The notes under the pieces were generated by a model. The model did not search any database, was not told the origin of the DNA, and saw nothing but the letters and a program-made list of their open reading frames with translations. The translations under genes and the position numbers were made by a program. Below are positions 9,069-16,613 of a stretch of DNA of 64,000 bases, one piece after another. The stretch comes from Phytomonospora endophytica (GTDB taxonomy: Bacteria; Actinomycetota; Actinomycetes; Mycobacteriales; Micromonosporaceae): the NCBI RefSeq assembly GCF_014202425.1, contig NZ_JACHGT010000003.1, forward strand, positions 62,001 through 126,000. Direction: 5' to 3'. The first letter of the stretch is position 1. The number at the start of each line of letters is the position of its first letter.

Positions 9069-9626
9069 ATGCAGAACCTCGACCAGTACGAGCACCCGAC
9101 CGACGGCCTCTACGGCCAGTTCCGGGACGTGCTCTACGACGCCGCCGGGCGGTGCGTGTGGGATCGCGGCTGGGTGCGCAACACCATCGTCGGCGACTGC
9201 CGCCGCCTGCTCGCGGGCTTCGTCCGCGGCGCGCCCACCATCACCGAAGGCGTGTTCGGCCTCGCCGTCGGCGCCGGGCTCCCCGCCTGGGACACCAGCG
9301 GACCGCCGCAGCCCTCGCCCAACCAGGCGAGCCTCGTCGACGCCCACCCGCACCTCGTGCCCCGCGCGCAACTCCAGCTGGAGTTCATCAACCCCACCAA
9401 CGGCACCATCTCGGCACAGCCCACCGGGACGCTCCAGCTCAAGGCGACCCTCGGCCCCGGCATCCCAGCCTGGCCCGACGGCTTCCACGCCACGAGCACC
9501 CTGCGCGAGTTCGGGCTCGTCGCACGCCTCAACAACGTCCAGGTCCTGATCAACTACCGCACACACCCCGCCATCGCCAAGGACCCCGCCAGCACGCTGG
9601 AGCGGACCATCTGGCTGGTGTTCTAA
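9069..9626 (+). CDS. eCIS-associated protein of unknown function
   Basis: A 185-residue protein not recognised beyond its place in the eCIS block. It has a GGGAGAGAAACC ribosome site before the ATG at 9069. The N-terminus is acidic and aromatic (YEHPTDGLYGQFRDVLYDAAGRCVWDRGWVRNTIV). The C-terminal half alternates strands and loops and ends in LERTIWLVF, like many phage tail fibre or collar components. No catalytic motif, signal peptide or membrane segment is visible. It sits between the gpI-like gene and the second propeller gene, so a baseplate-periphery or fibre-attachment role is a reasonable guess. Confidence 0.6.
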   Translation: MQNLDQYEHPTDGLYGQFRDVLYDAAGRCVWDRGWVRNTIVGDCRRLLAGFVRGAPTITEGVFGLAVGAGLPAWDTSGPPQPSPNQASLVDAHPHLVPRAQLQLEFINPTNGTISAQPTGTLQLKATLGPGIPAWPDGFHATSTLREFGLVARLNNVQVLINYRTHPAIAKDPASTLERTIWLVF

Positions 9627-9647
9627 CGATCCGCGAGGAGCCGATCC

Positions 9648-11555
9648 ATGGCCACCATCACGCCGAGCACCTTCAATCCGCTGCTCGCCCACGTCAACGT
9701 CCGGCTCCAGCAGGGCGTGTCCATCGTCGACGCCGACGTGAACACCTTGGACGACATCCGCAAGTTCGAACTGCGGGCCTTCCTCAAGTGGTTCGTCGGC
9801 GACGGCGTCCCCGACGGCAACGACGGCTACCTGATCACCGGCGGGCTGTCCAACAGCTTCACCATCCGCGCCGGTACACAGGGACCGGGCGGCTCGCTGC
9901 CGCCCGTCGAGGCCGCGCTGCGCCAGGTCGGACGCTACATAGTGGACGGACTCGACGTCATCATCCAGTCCGACGTCGCCTTCACCGCCCAGCCGCTGCA
10001 CACCAGCCAGCCCGGCTCGGCCGCGCTCGCCGCGCGGCTCGGCGTTCCCGTCATCGCCGCCCTCACCACACCGGCTTCCGACCACCGCGTCCTGGTGGAG
10101 CTCGACGTGTGGGAGCGCCTGGTGACGCCCGACGAGGATCCGTCCCTCGTCCACGCCGGGCTCGGCGTCGAGACCTGCGCCCGCACCCGCCGCGAATGGG
10201 TCGTGCGCGCCTACCCCGAAGGTTCCATCGGCCCGCGCCTGCCCGGACACTCCTACAGCCAGCTCGCCCAGATCAACCGTTTCACCGGCGTCGACGTGAT
10301 CCCCGACGGGCACATCGTCGACCGCCGGCAGCGCCGTCTGCTGTCGCCGCCCTCGCACCTGGTCAGCGACATGCTCGGCGTCGACCCCTACGAATACCGG
10401 CGCGGGACCGGGCGCCCGCCGATCAGCTTCCGGGACGCCATCAACGCCCTGCTCGCCGGGCAGCTGCCCACCACCGCCGACCTGTCGGTATCTCCGGCGC
10501 CGGGCTCGGACACCATCCGCCGCGCCTTCGTCGTCGACACCCTCAACGGGCTGACCGCGTTCTGGATCTCCCCGCGCGTGGCCAGCACGAACCAGATCTT
10601 CTCGGCCCGCCTCGACCTGGCCGCGCCCGAACTGGGCTTCGCGCCGGCCGCGGCGGTGACCAGCGGCGTCACGCACATAGAGCCGACCGCGGTCGCGCTG
10701 CCCAACGGCGAGTTCGTCGTCGCCTACCAGAACGGCGCCATCGGCGGTGCGGCCACCGACGTGGTCCTCAAGCGCGCCAACCTCGCCGGGCTTCCCGGTG
10801 CCGTCGAGCAGCCGGTCGCGGCGACCGCGGGCAGCGCCGACGAGACGCCCTTCGCGGTCCTCGTCGCCGACATCGTCACGGTCTTCACCCGGCAGGCCGC
10901 GACGGGCACGTGGTCCTTCCGTCGCTACCGGCACACCGACAACACGTTCGTCGACGCCAACCCGGTGGTGCTGCACGCCACCGCGGGGGTGGCCGGCGGC
11001 CTGCACGCCGCCGCCGCCGGCGGGGTGGTCTGGGTCGCCTACGTGACCACCGCCGGGAACACGATGAACCTGCTGCGCTTCAACCCCGCGGCACCGGCCG
11101 GGACCGCCGTCGACCACGTCGTCGGCGCGCCCCTGGCCGGATCGGACCCGTTCGTGCTCGGCATCAGCGGGACCGAGGCGATGGTGATGTACAAGGACAC
11201 CGCGCTGAAGGTCGTCAGTTCGGGCGGCGGCACCTGGGCGACCGGCGCCGTCGTCACCATTCCCAACAGCGACACCGATCTCACTCCCGCGGCCGTCCGT
11301 GACGCGCAGGGCAGCTGCTTCCTGCTGGCCACGCGTCCGGTGACCGGTTCCCTCAACGAGATCTTCCTGCGCCGGCGGGACCCCGCGACGGGGGTCTGGG
11401 GTGCCGCACAGCAGGTCATCTCCAATCCAGCGAACGACCAGAACCCCCACCCGGTCCTCGTGCCGGGACAGGGCATCTGGGTCCTGTGGCGCAGCGACCG
11501 CCCCGGCGCGGGGAACTTCGACCTCTTCGCCAAGCGGATCGTCACCGCCATCTAG
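9648..11555 (+). CDS. eCIS baseplate-periphery protein, DUF6519-like N-terminus with beta-propeller
   Basis: A 635-residue protein. The N-terminal 60 residues contain VRLQQGVSIVDADVNTLDDI, resembling the QQGRVxLDADWN signature of eCIS-associated proteins currently called DUF6519. From about residue 280 to the end it has repeated strands with Trp/Arg-rich blade ends, for example FTRQAATGTWSFRRYRH and VLWRSDRPGAGNFDLFAKRI. The last resembles the RSDRTGGADIW element in the gpI-like protein upstream, so the two propellers may share ancestry. Strong GAGGAGCC site before the ATG. Likely a fibre or sensor element on the particle; function is unproven. Confidence 0.65.
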   Translation: MATITPSTFNPLLAHVNVRLQQGVSIVDADVNTLDDIRKFELRAFLKWFVGDGVPDGNDGYLITGGLSNSFTIRAGTQGPGGSLPPVEAALRQVGRYIVDGLDVIIQSDVAFTAQPLHTSQPGSAALAARLGVPVIAALTTPASDHRVLVELDVWERLVTPDEDPSLVHAGLGVETCARTRREWVVRAYPEGSIGPRLPGHSYSQLAQINRFTGVDVIPDGHIVDRRQRRLLSPPSHLVSDMLGVDPYEYRRGTGRPPISFRDAINALLAGQLPTTADLSVSPAPGSDTIRRAFVVDTLNGLTAFWISPRVASTNQIFSARLDLAAPELGFAPAAAVTSGVTHIEPTAVALPNGEFVVAYQNGAIGGAATDVVLKRANLAGLPGAVEQPVAATAGSADETPFAVLVADIVTVFTRQAATGTWSFRRYRHTDNTFVDANPVVLHATAGVAGGLHAAAAGGVVWVAYVTTAGNTMNLLRFNPAAPAGTAVDHVVGAPLAGSDPFVLGISGTEAMVMYKDTALKVVSSGGGTWATGAVVTIPNSDTDLTPAAVRDAQGSCFLLATRPVTGSLNEIFLRRRDPATGVWGAAQQVISNPANDQNPHPVLVPGQGIWVLWRSDRPGAGNFDLFAKRIVTAI

Positions 11556-11574
11556 CCCACAGAAAGGCTCCATC

Positions 11575-14250
11575 ATGCCCGCCATCAGCCCCAACACTCC
11601 AGGTGTAGCGGCCTACTCCATCTCCGGGTCGAAAGCCTTCGTGGTGAACTCGATCCTCGACTTCAACAACATCCCGCGCGCCTTCACCGTCAGCTACCCC
11701 GACCCGGCGCCTGCCGGGCTGTCGATCGAGCTGCGCCGGGTGAGCGCGCCGGCCGCGAGCATCGACCTCGACGCGATGACCGACGGCGTCGTCGACAACA
11801 CCACGATCAGCGGACGCGACGTCAGCGTCAACCGCTTCACCGGCGGCGGCACGACCCAGCTCACCTGCAACATCCAGGACCCGTCCGAGGCCGGGATCCT
11901 CAACGAGCACTATGAGCTGCGCGTGCGCGCGACCAACCCGATCAACTGGTCGTTCTCGGTCGACAACGCCTTCAACTCCACCGTCGTGCGGCTCGTCTGC
12001 GACCCGGTGGCGACGTTCAACGGGCTCACGCCGAACCTGCTGGAGCAGCAGCTGCTCACGCTGACCGCCGACGACGCCGTCGGGCCGCTCGCCGCACCGA
12101 CCGTGGTGCGGGCGACGAGCGGCGACCTCGTCCTCCCGGCGCCGAGCCCGACCTACGAGTTCGGGCACACCGGGCTGATCGCGATCATCGGCCTGCCTTC
12201 GGATCCGCTGCCGAGCCAGACCTACCAGCTCGTCGACGCATCCCTCGCCCCGGCGCCGCTGCCCGGCGTCTATGGTCCGACGCCGGTCCCGATGACCGTC
12301 GACGTGGTCCACGGTGGGATCACACCCGACGCTCCGGACTTCCTCTCGGCGCGCGGGACCTTCAACACCACGCTGGAAGCCCGGCCGCAGCGCGCGGTCC
12401 TGGTGCTCGACCGTTCGGGCAGCATGTCCGCCGAGCACCGGTGGGACAACGCCAAGACGGCCGCGCGGATCTTCGTCAACCTCTTCGGCGAGTTCCGCAA
12501 CAACGTCGACCCGCAGGACGCCATCGGCATCACCGTCTTCGAGGACAGCGCCTGTGTCTTCCGCGACCCGCGCCCGCCGGTCAACGGGACCGTCGACCCG
12601 CTGATCACCGCGGTCGAGGGCCTCGACAAACCCGAGCAGGTCGCGGCGAACATCGGCTCGACGATCTTCGGGAACCCGGGCGGCTGCACGCCGATCGGCG
12701 ATGGACTCGCCTTCGGGCTGCAGATCCTGCAGAACGGCGGCCTGCCCGCCGACGCCCGCTACACCGTCGTGCTGCTGACCGACGGCGACGAGAACGCCGG
12801 GACCGTCAAGATCGGGCCCGGGGCCGACCCGGCCAACCCGATGACCTGGGCGCAGCGGATCGCGCCCTCGGCGCTGCCCGCGATCCCGGACATCAACCCG
12901 ATCGCGACGCACCCGGACCTCAACCTGTTCACCATCGGGCTGGGCTCGGCGCCGAACAACACCGTGCTCAACAGCCTGGTCGCCAAGGGGCACTTCGCCG
13001 CCGCGGTGACCGTCGGCGAACTCATCGACCGCTTCACCACGATGCTGAAGATCTCCCAGGAGATCAACAAGCTCACGGCCCGCTACACCCAGGACCCGAA
13101 CCCGGTGCAGCCGCCGTCGCCGCAGAACGAGGTGTTCTTCACGACCACCAGCGCCGACAAGTTCGGGGTCGCCGTGCTGCGCGACATCACCGTTTCTCCG
13201 GTGACGCCGACGACGGTCGAGATCGCGCGCTGGAACGGCTCGTCCTTCGTGGTGGAGCCGATCCCGGTGCAGACCTTCGAGGGACACCACTACATCGGCG
13301 TGCCGAACGCGAGCGCCTTCGGCGCGGGATCGCAGACCTGGCGCGTGCGCCGGCTCAACGCCGGGGTGCCCGAGCCGCTCGCGGTGACGCCCACGTCGTC
13401 CGACGTGATCGCCTTCGAGGACCTGCACGTGAAGTCGGCGCTGACGCTGGACCAGAAGGACTACCGGACCGGCGACGACATGAACCTCGCCGTGCGGATC
13501 CGGCACGACTTCGCGCGCCTGCCCGGCGCGACCGTCCGCGCCGTGCTCGACGCGCCCGACGGTGGCCTCGGTGGCATGCTCGCCGATCTCGACGCCGACG
13601 ACATCGACCGCAACAAGCGCAAGATCCGCTCGCCGAAGGACCGCTCGCGCGGTCGCGCGGCGCTGATCGAGGCGCTGCTGGCCAAGCACGACTGGCACCA
13701 CCTGCCGCGCTGCAACCCCGGTGACAGTGGAGGACTGTTCGTCGACGGCACCGACATCCTGCACGACGTCGACGGTGACGGGACGTACACCAACACCTTC
13801 GCGCGCGTGAACGCCGACGGCGTCTACAACTGGACGCTGTTCGTCGAGGGCGTCGACACCTCGGGGAACGTCTTCAGCCAGCGGCTCGACCAGTCGACGC
13901 TGGCGACGATCGGGGTCAGCTCGCATACCTCGATCATCCGCAAGGAGACCTTGAAGGACGCGCCTCCCGGAATGAAGGCCGTGAAGGTCACGGTCACGCC
14001 GCTGGACAAGTTCAAGAACCGGCTCGGCCCGGGCTTCGACGACACCGTCATCTGGGCCGTGCGCGACGGCGGCGTGTTCGCCCACGTCAAGGAGCACCAG
14101 CCGCCGCCGGTGAACACCGACGGCACGTACACGCGGACCGTCGTGTTCCGCTCGGGGAGTTTCCCGACGCTGAAGGTTTCGGTCAACGGCGTGACGCTGC
14201 CGAAGATCTACGTCCGGCAGAAGGGGCACGACGACCGGGACGACCGCTGA
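11575..14250 (+). CDS. von Willebrand factor A domain protein ending the eCIS locus
   Basis: An 891-residue protein; the ATG at 11575 has an AGAAAGG site. Residues about 270-500 form a vWA domain with an intact MIDAS: DRSGS at 279-283, Thr372 in GGCTPIGDGL, Asp403 in LLTDGDENAG. It should therefore bind a divalent metal and, through it, a protein ligand. Before it are about 260 residues of beta-rich sequence. After it are further beta-sandwich-like segments, a basic loop (DRNKRKIRSPKDRSRGR, about 680-697) and a Lys/Asp-rich end. There is no signal peptide, as expected for a particle component assembled in the cytoplasm. Last gene before the terminator hairpin; candidate target-recognition protein by inference. 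Confidence 0.8.
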   Translation: MPAISPNTPGVAAYSISGSKAFVVNSILDFNNIPRAFTVSYPDPAPAGLSIELRRVSAPAASIDLDAMTDGVVDNTTISGRDVSVNRFTGGGTTQLTCNIQDPSEAGILNEHYELRVRATNPINWSFSVDNAFNSTVVRLVCDPVATFNGLTPNLLEQQLLTLTADDAVGPLAAPTVVRATSGDLVLPAPSPTYEFGHTGLIAIIGLPSDPLPSQTYQLVDASLAPAPLPGVYGPTPVPMTVDVVHGGITPDAPDFLSARGTFNTTLEARPQRAVLVLDRSGSMSAEHRWDNAKTAARIFVNLFGEFRNNVDPQDAIGITVFEDSACVFRDPRPPVNGTVDPLITAVEGLDKPEQVAANIGSTIFGNPGGCTPIGDGLAFGLQILQNGGLPADARYTVVLLTDGDENAGTVKIGPGADPANPMTWAQRIAPSALPAIPDINPIATHPDLNLFTIGLGSAPNNTVLNSLVAKGHFAAAVTVGELIDRFTTMLKISQEINKLTARYTQDPNPVQPPSPQNEVFFTTTSADKFGVAVLRDITVSPVTPTTVEIARWNGSSFVVEPIPVQTFEGHHYIGVPNASAFGAGSQTWRVRRLNAGVPEPLAVTPTSSDVIAFEDLHVKSALTLDQKDYRTGDDMNLAVRIRHDFARLPGATVRAVLDAPDGGLGGMLADLDADDIDRNKRKIRSPKDRSRGRAALIEALLAKHDWHHLPRCNPGDSGGLFVDGTDILHDVDGDGTYTNTFARVNADGVYNWTLFVEGVDTSGNVFSQRLDQSTLATIGVSSHTSIIRKETLKDAPPGMKAVKVTVTPLDKFKNRLGPGFDDTVIWAVRDGGVFAHVKEHQPPPVNTDGTYTRTVVFRSGSFPTLKVSVNGVTLPKIYVRQKGHDDRDDR

Positions 14251-14295
14251 GGCCCGGCGGGCGAAAGGCAACGGGAACGGATAGGAACGGATAGA

Positions 14296-14329
14296 CGGCG
14301 GGCCCCGGCCACCTGGCCGGGGCCCGCCG
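14296..14329. terminator. Bidirectional terminator hairpin between convergent genes
   Basis: A perfect 15-bp GC-rich stem around an ACCT loop, lying between the vWA gene (+) and the LigD-type gene (-). Just left of it, the 10-mer GGAACGGATA occurs twice in tandem (about 14274-14293). No T-run follows, as is usual for actinobacterial terminators. Confidence 0.75.
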
Positions 14330-14475
14330 ATCGGGTTCGTGTTTCCGGGGCCCAGGCCCACCACCACGCGAAAGCCCCATCCGCCGCGCGATCGAGCCCG
14401 CACACCGGTGAGGTCGCGGCATTTCACCTGCCGTTCGCGGCCCCGGTCCGCGTCCGGCGCGCCCTCGGTGTCCCG

Positions 14476-15429
14476 TCACGTCCGCGGGCGTGCGGCCCTC
14501 CGGCGTGGCTTCGGTCCTTCGACCTCGGGTACCTTCGGTCCGCGCTCCAGCAGCGGTTCCCAGAGGTCGCCGTCCTTGTCCACGCGCTCGAAGACCTCCT
14601 CGGGCGTGAACTTGAGTTCGCGGGCCGTCTCGACCTCGTCCCAGGTCATCGGGGCCGAGACGGTGGGCACGCCGAGCCCGCGCAGCGAGTAGGGCGCCAC
14701 GGTCGTCTTGGCGGCGTTGTTCTGGCTCCAGTCGATGAGGATGCGGCCGTCGCGCTCCTTCTTGAGCATGTTGGACGTGACGAGGTCGGGCCGTTCCTCC
14801 TCCAGCTCCTTGGCGATCGCCTTGGCGTAGGCGGACACGTCGAGGTCGGTCTGGGTCGCCGAGATCGGGCAGCAGACGTGCACGCCCTTCTTCCCCGAGC
14901 TTTTGGCGTACGCGGTCAGGCCGTCGCGCCCGAGCCGCTCGCGCAGGAGCAACGCGACCTCGGCGGTGTCCTCGGGGCCCGTCCCGGGGCCGGGGTCGAG
15001 GTCGGCCACGAGGCGGTCGGGGAGGCGTTCGTCGCCGTCGTCGCCGATCATCCACTGTGTCGTGTGGAGCTCCAGCGCGGCGAGGTTGGCCAGCCACACG
15101 AGGGTCGCGGTCTCCTCGACGACGGGGAAGTCGGCGGTGTCTCGCCCTTTCGACGACCCCGGTGTGGACAGGGTCGCCAGCCGGACCCAGTCGGGTGTCC
15201 CGGCGGGCGCGTTCTTCTCGTAGAAGGGCCGTGTGCCGGTCCCGTTGGGATAGCGGATGCGCGTGACCGGGCGGTCGTGCAGGTGGGGGAGGATGACCGG
15301 GGCGATCCGCCGGTAGAAGCCGACGACGTCGGCCTTGGTGTAGGCGGCGTCGGGGTACATGACCTTGTCCGGTTTGGACAGGGAGACCTCGTGGCCGTCG
15401 ATCGTCTCGGTCTGGCGTTCGGCTGGCAT
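14476..15429 (-). CDS. LigD-type primase-polymerase (PolDom)
   Basis: A 317-residue protein matching the polymerase domain of LigD (archaeo-eukaryotic primase fold), used in non-homologous end joining and related gap filling. Signs are the LSKPDKVMYPDAAYTKADVVGFYRRIAPVI opening, the metal-binding LVADLDPGPG motif, YAKSSGKKGVHV, and LIDWSQNNAAKTTVAPYSLR with the third acidic residue. The nuclease and ligase domains of full LigD are absent, as in the separate actinobacterial Pol proteins, and no Ku or ligase gene is nearby. The C-terminus is an Arg-rich tail. Convergent with the eCIS block and divergent from the region before the lanthipeptide regulator. Confidence 0.85.
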   Translation of the reverse strand: MPAERQTETIDGHEVSLSKPDKVMYPDAAYTKADVVGFYRRIAPVILPHLHDRPVTRIRYPNGTGTRPFYEKNAPAGTPDWVRLATLSTPGSSKGRDTADFPVVEETATLVWLANLAALELHTTQWMIGDDGDERLPDRLVADLDPGPGTGPEDTAEVALLLRERLGRDGLTAYAKSSGKKGVHVCCPISATQTDLDVSAYAKAIAKELEEERPDLVTSNMLKKERDGRILIDWSQNNAAKTTVAPYSLRGLGVPTVSAPMTWDEVETARELKFTPEEVFERVDKDGDLWEPLLERGPKVPEVEGPKPRRRAARPRT

Positions 15430-16001
15430 GTCACCGTCCCTGGGAGACCCGTCTACATGCCCATGAAAGTACGCCGCCCGCGCTCCCCGTGGGCCGATCT
15501 CGCCCGAACAGCGGGCGTCGGCGACCTTTGCGAGAGTGGAAACAGTGCGCGCCAGAGGTTTGTTGCAGTTATCGAAAGGGTGTGGGTAATCCGCTGAATG
15601 GCACGCCGCGTGGCCCGTTCCGGCTGGTGGAAAAAGAGCTTCGGTTCACCTGGTCGTCGCTGTGAAAACATGTAGTCGACGAGCTCGGAATTGTCTCGGC
15701 TTCACTCGAACGAGTGATGTGAGGCGGGTTCGGATCCCGGTGGGGTGGGAAACGGGCAGGTCCACGGTCATCTGTCAGCTATCCGATAGTCGTTGGCCGT
15801 AACCAAAAACCTTGTGAATCGTTGCCGGAGAATGCCATTCCAAACGCCGTGTCAATGCGCATTCGGCAATTGACTGTTCGGAGATGGCCAAATACTCTCA
15901 GAGGGAAATGCCCATGCTCTCGCGAGGCTTGAATGGCGACGCGAAGGGTATGTAAGTGCGGCCAAGGTCATGAGAATAGCTGGGGCCGTTAGTCGGGAAG
16001 C
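15430..16001. other. Non-coding, relatively AT-rich region upstream of the lanthipeptide regulator
   Basis: About 570 bases without a convincing gene. From about 15530 the base composition is clearly less GC-rich than in all neighbours, and the frames present have no plausible codon use. It must hold the promoter of the divergent LigD-type gene and that of the regulator at 16002. Small inverted repeats are seen at 15779-15789 (CTATC-C-GATAG) and 15851-15874 (GTCAA...TTGAC); either could be an operator, but neither is strong. No RNA gene was recognised. Confidence 0.5.
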
Positions 16002-16613
16002 ATGTTGATTCGCATCTTACTGTGTCAAAAGAGGACATTGTGGCGGACGGCGCTGGCGACCGTCCTGTCCCAGGAAGACGACCTCGACGTCGTCGCGGAG
16101 AGATCGAAAGGAGAGGAGGTCTTGCCCACGACGATCACCGAGCGTCCGCATGTGGTGGTGCTCGACGCCGGCCTCACCGGCGGCCCGCCGGTCGACGAGC
16201 TGTGCGAACTGCTGCGGAAGACGGCGCCCACCTGCGGGGTGCTGCTGCTGATGGAGCGGAAGGCGCCGGCGGCGAAGGTCATCGCCGCACTGGCCCCGCG
16301 CGTCGGCCTCATCGGGATCGACGCCTCACCGGAACGGCTCATCGCGGGGATCAGGGATCTCGCCAGCGGGCAGCCGGTCATGGACCCGGACCTTGTTCTG
16401 GCCATGTTGTCCGCACGCGACAATCCCCTCACCGAGCGGGAACGGGAGGTGCTGTTCATGGCCTCCCGGGGTGCACCGACCAGGGAGATAGCGGCCCGGC
16501 TCTTCCTCAGCACGGGGACGGTCCGTAACTACCTGTCGCGCGCTCTGTCGAAGACCGGTGCGCGCACGCGCATCGAGGCGGTCCGGATCGCTCAGGACGC
16601 CGGCTGGATCTGA
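16002..16613 (+). CDS. Atypical NarL/LuxR-type orphan response regulator (RamR/AmfR-like)
   Basis: A 203-residue regulator with an N-terminal receiver-like domain and a C-terminal LuxR helix-turn-helix (about 143-203, LTEREREVL through VRNYLSRAL). The receiver keeps Asp55, but the acidic pair normally found after the first strand is Gln9-Lys10, the Thr/Ser switch is missing in GVLLLMERK, and the conserved Lys is Ile in GLIGIDASPE. Phosphorylation-independent control is therefore likely, as in RamR-type regulators of SapB operons. Codon 6 is TTA (16017-16019), which is very rare in such genomes and suggests control by the bldA-type leucyl tRNA. No kinase gene is adjacent. It converges on the exporter gene and overlaps it by 22 bases. 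Confidence 0.8.
   Translation: MLIRILLCQKRTLWRTALATVLSQEDDLDVVAERSKGEEVLPTTITERPHVVVLDAGLTGGPPVDELCELLRKTAPTCGVLLLMERKAPAAKVIAALAPRVGLIGIDASPERLIAGIRDLASGQPVMDPDLVLAMLSARDNPLTEREREVLFMASRGAPTREIAARLFLSTGTVRNYLSRALSKTGARTRIEAVRIAQDAGWI

Noticed and set aside
1-14250. Prophage or type VI secretion interpretation
   Set aside because: No capsid, terminase, integrase or lysis genes and no TssJLM-like membrane complex are visible; gene order fits eCIS, though the left part is unseen.
11542-14427. Long minus-strand open frame antisense to the vWA gene
   Set aside because: Its product is Arg/Asp/Val-rich without any domain, as expected for the complement of a GC-rich gene, while the + frame has an intact vWA domain.
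15453-15671. Possible small minus-strand gene in the AT-rich gap
   Set aside because: Codon use and composition do not match a coding region and no family is recognisable.
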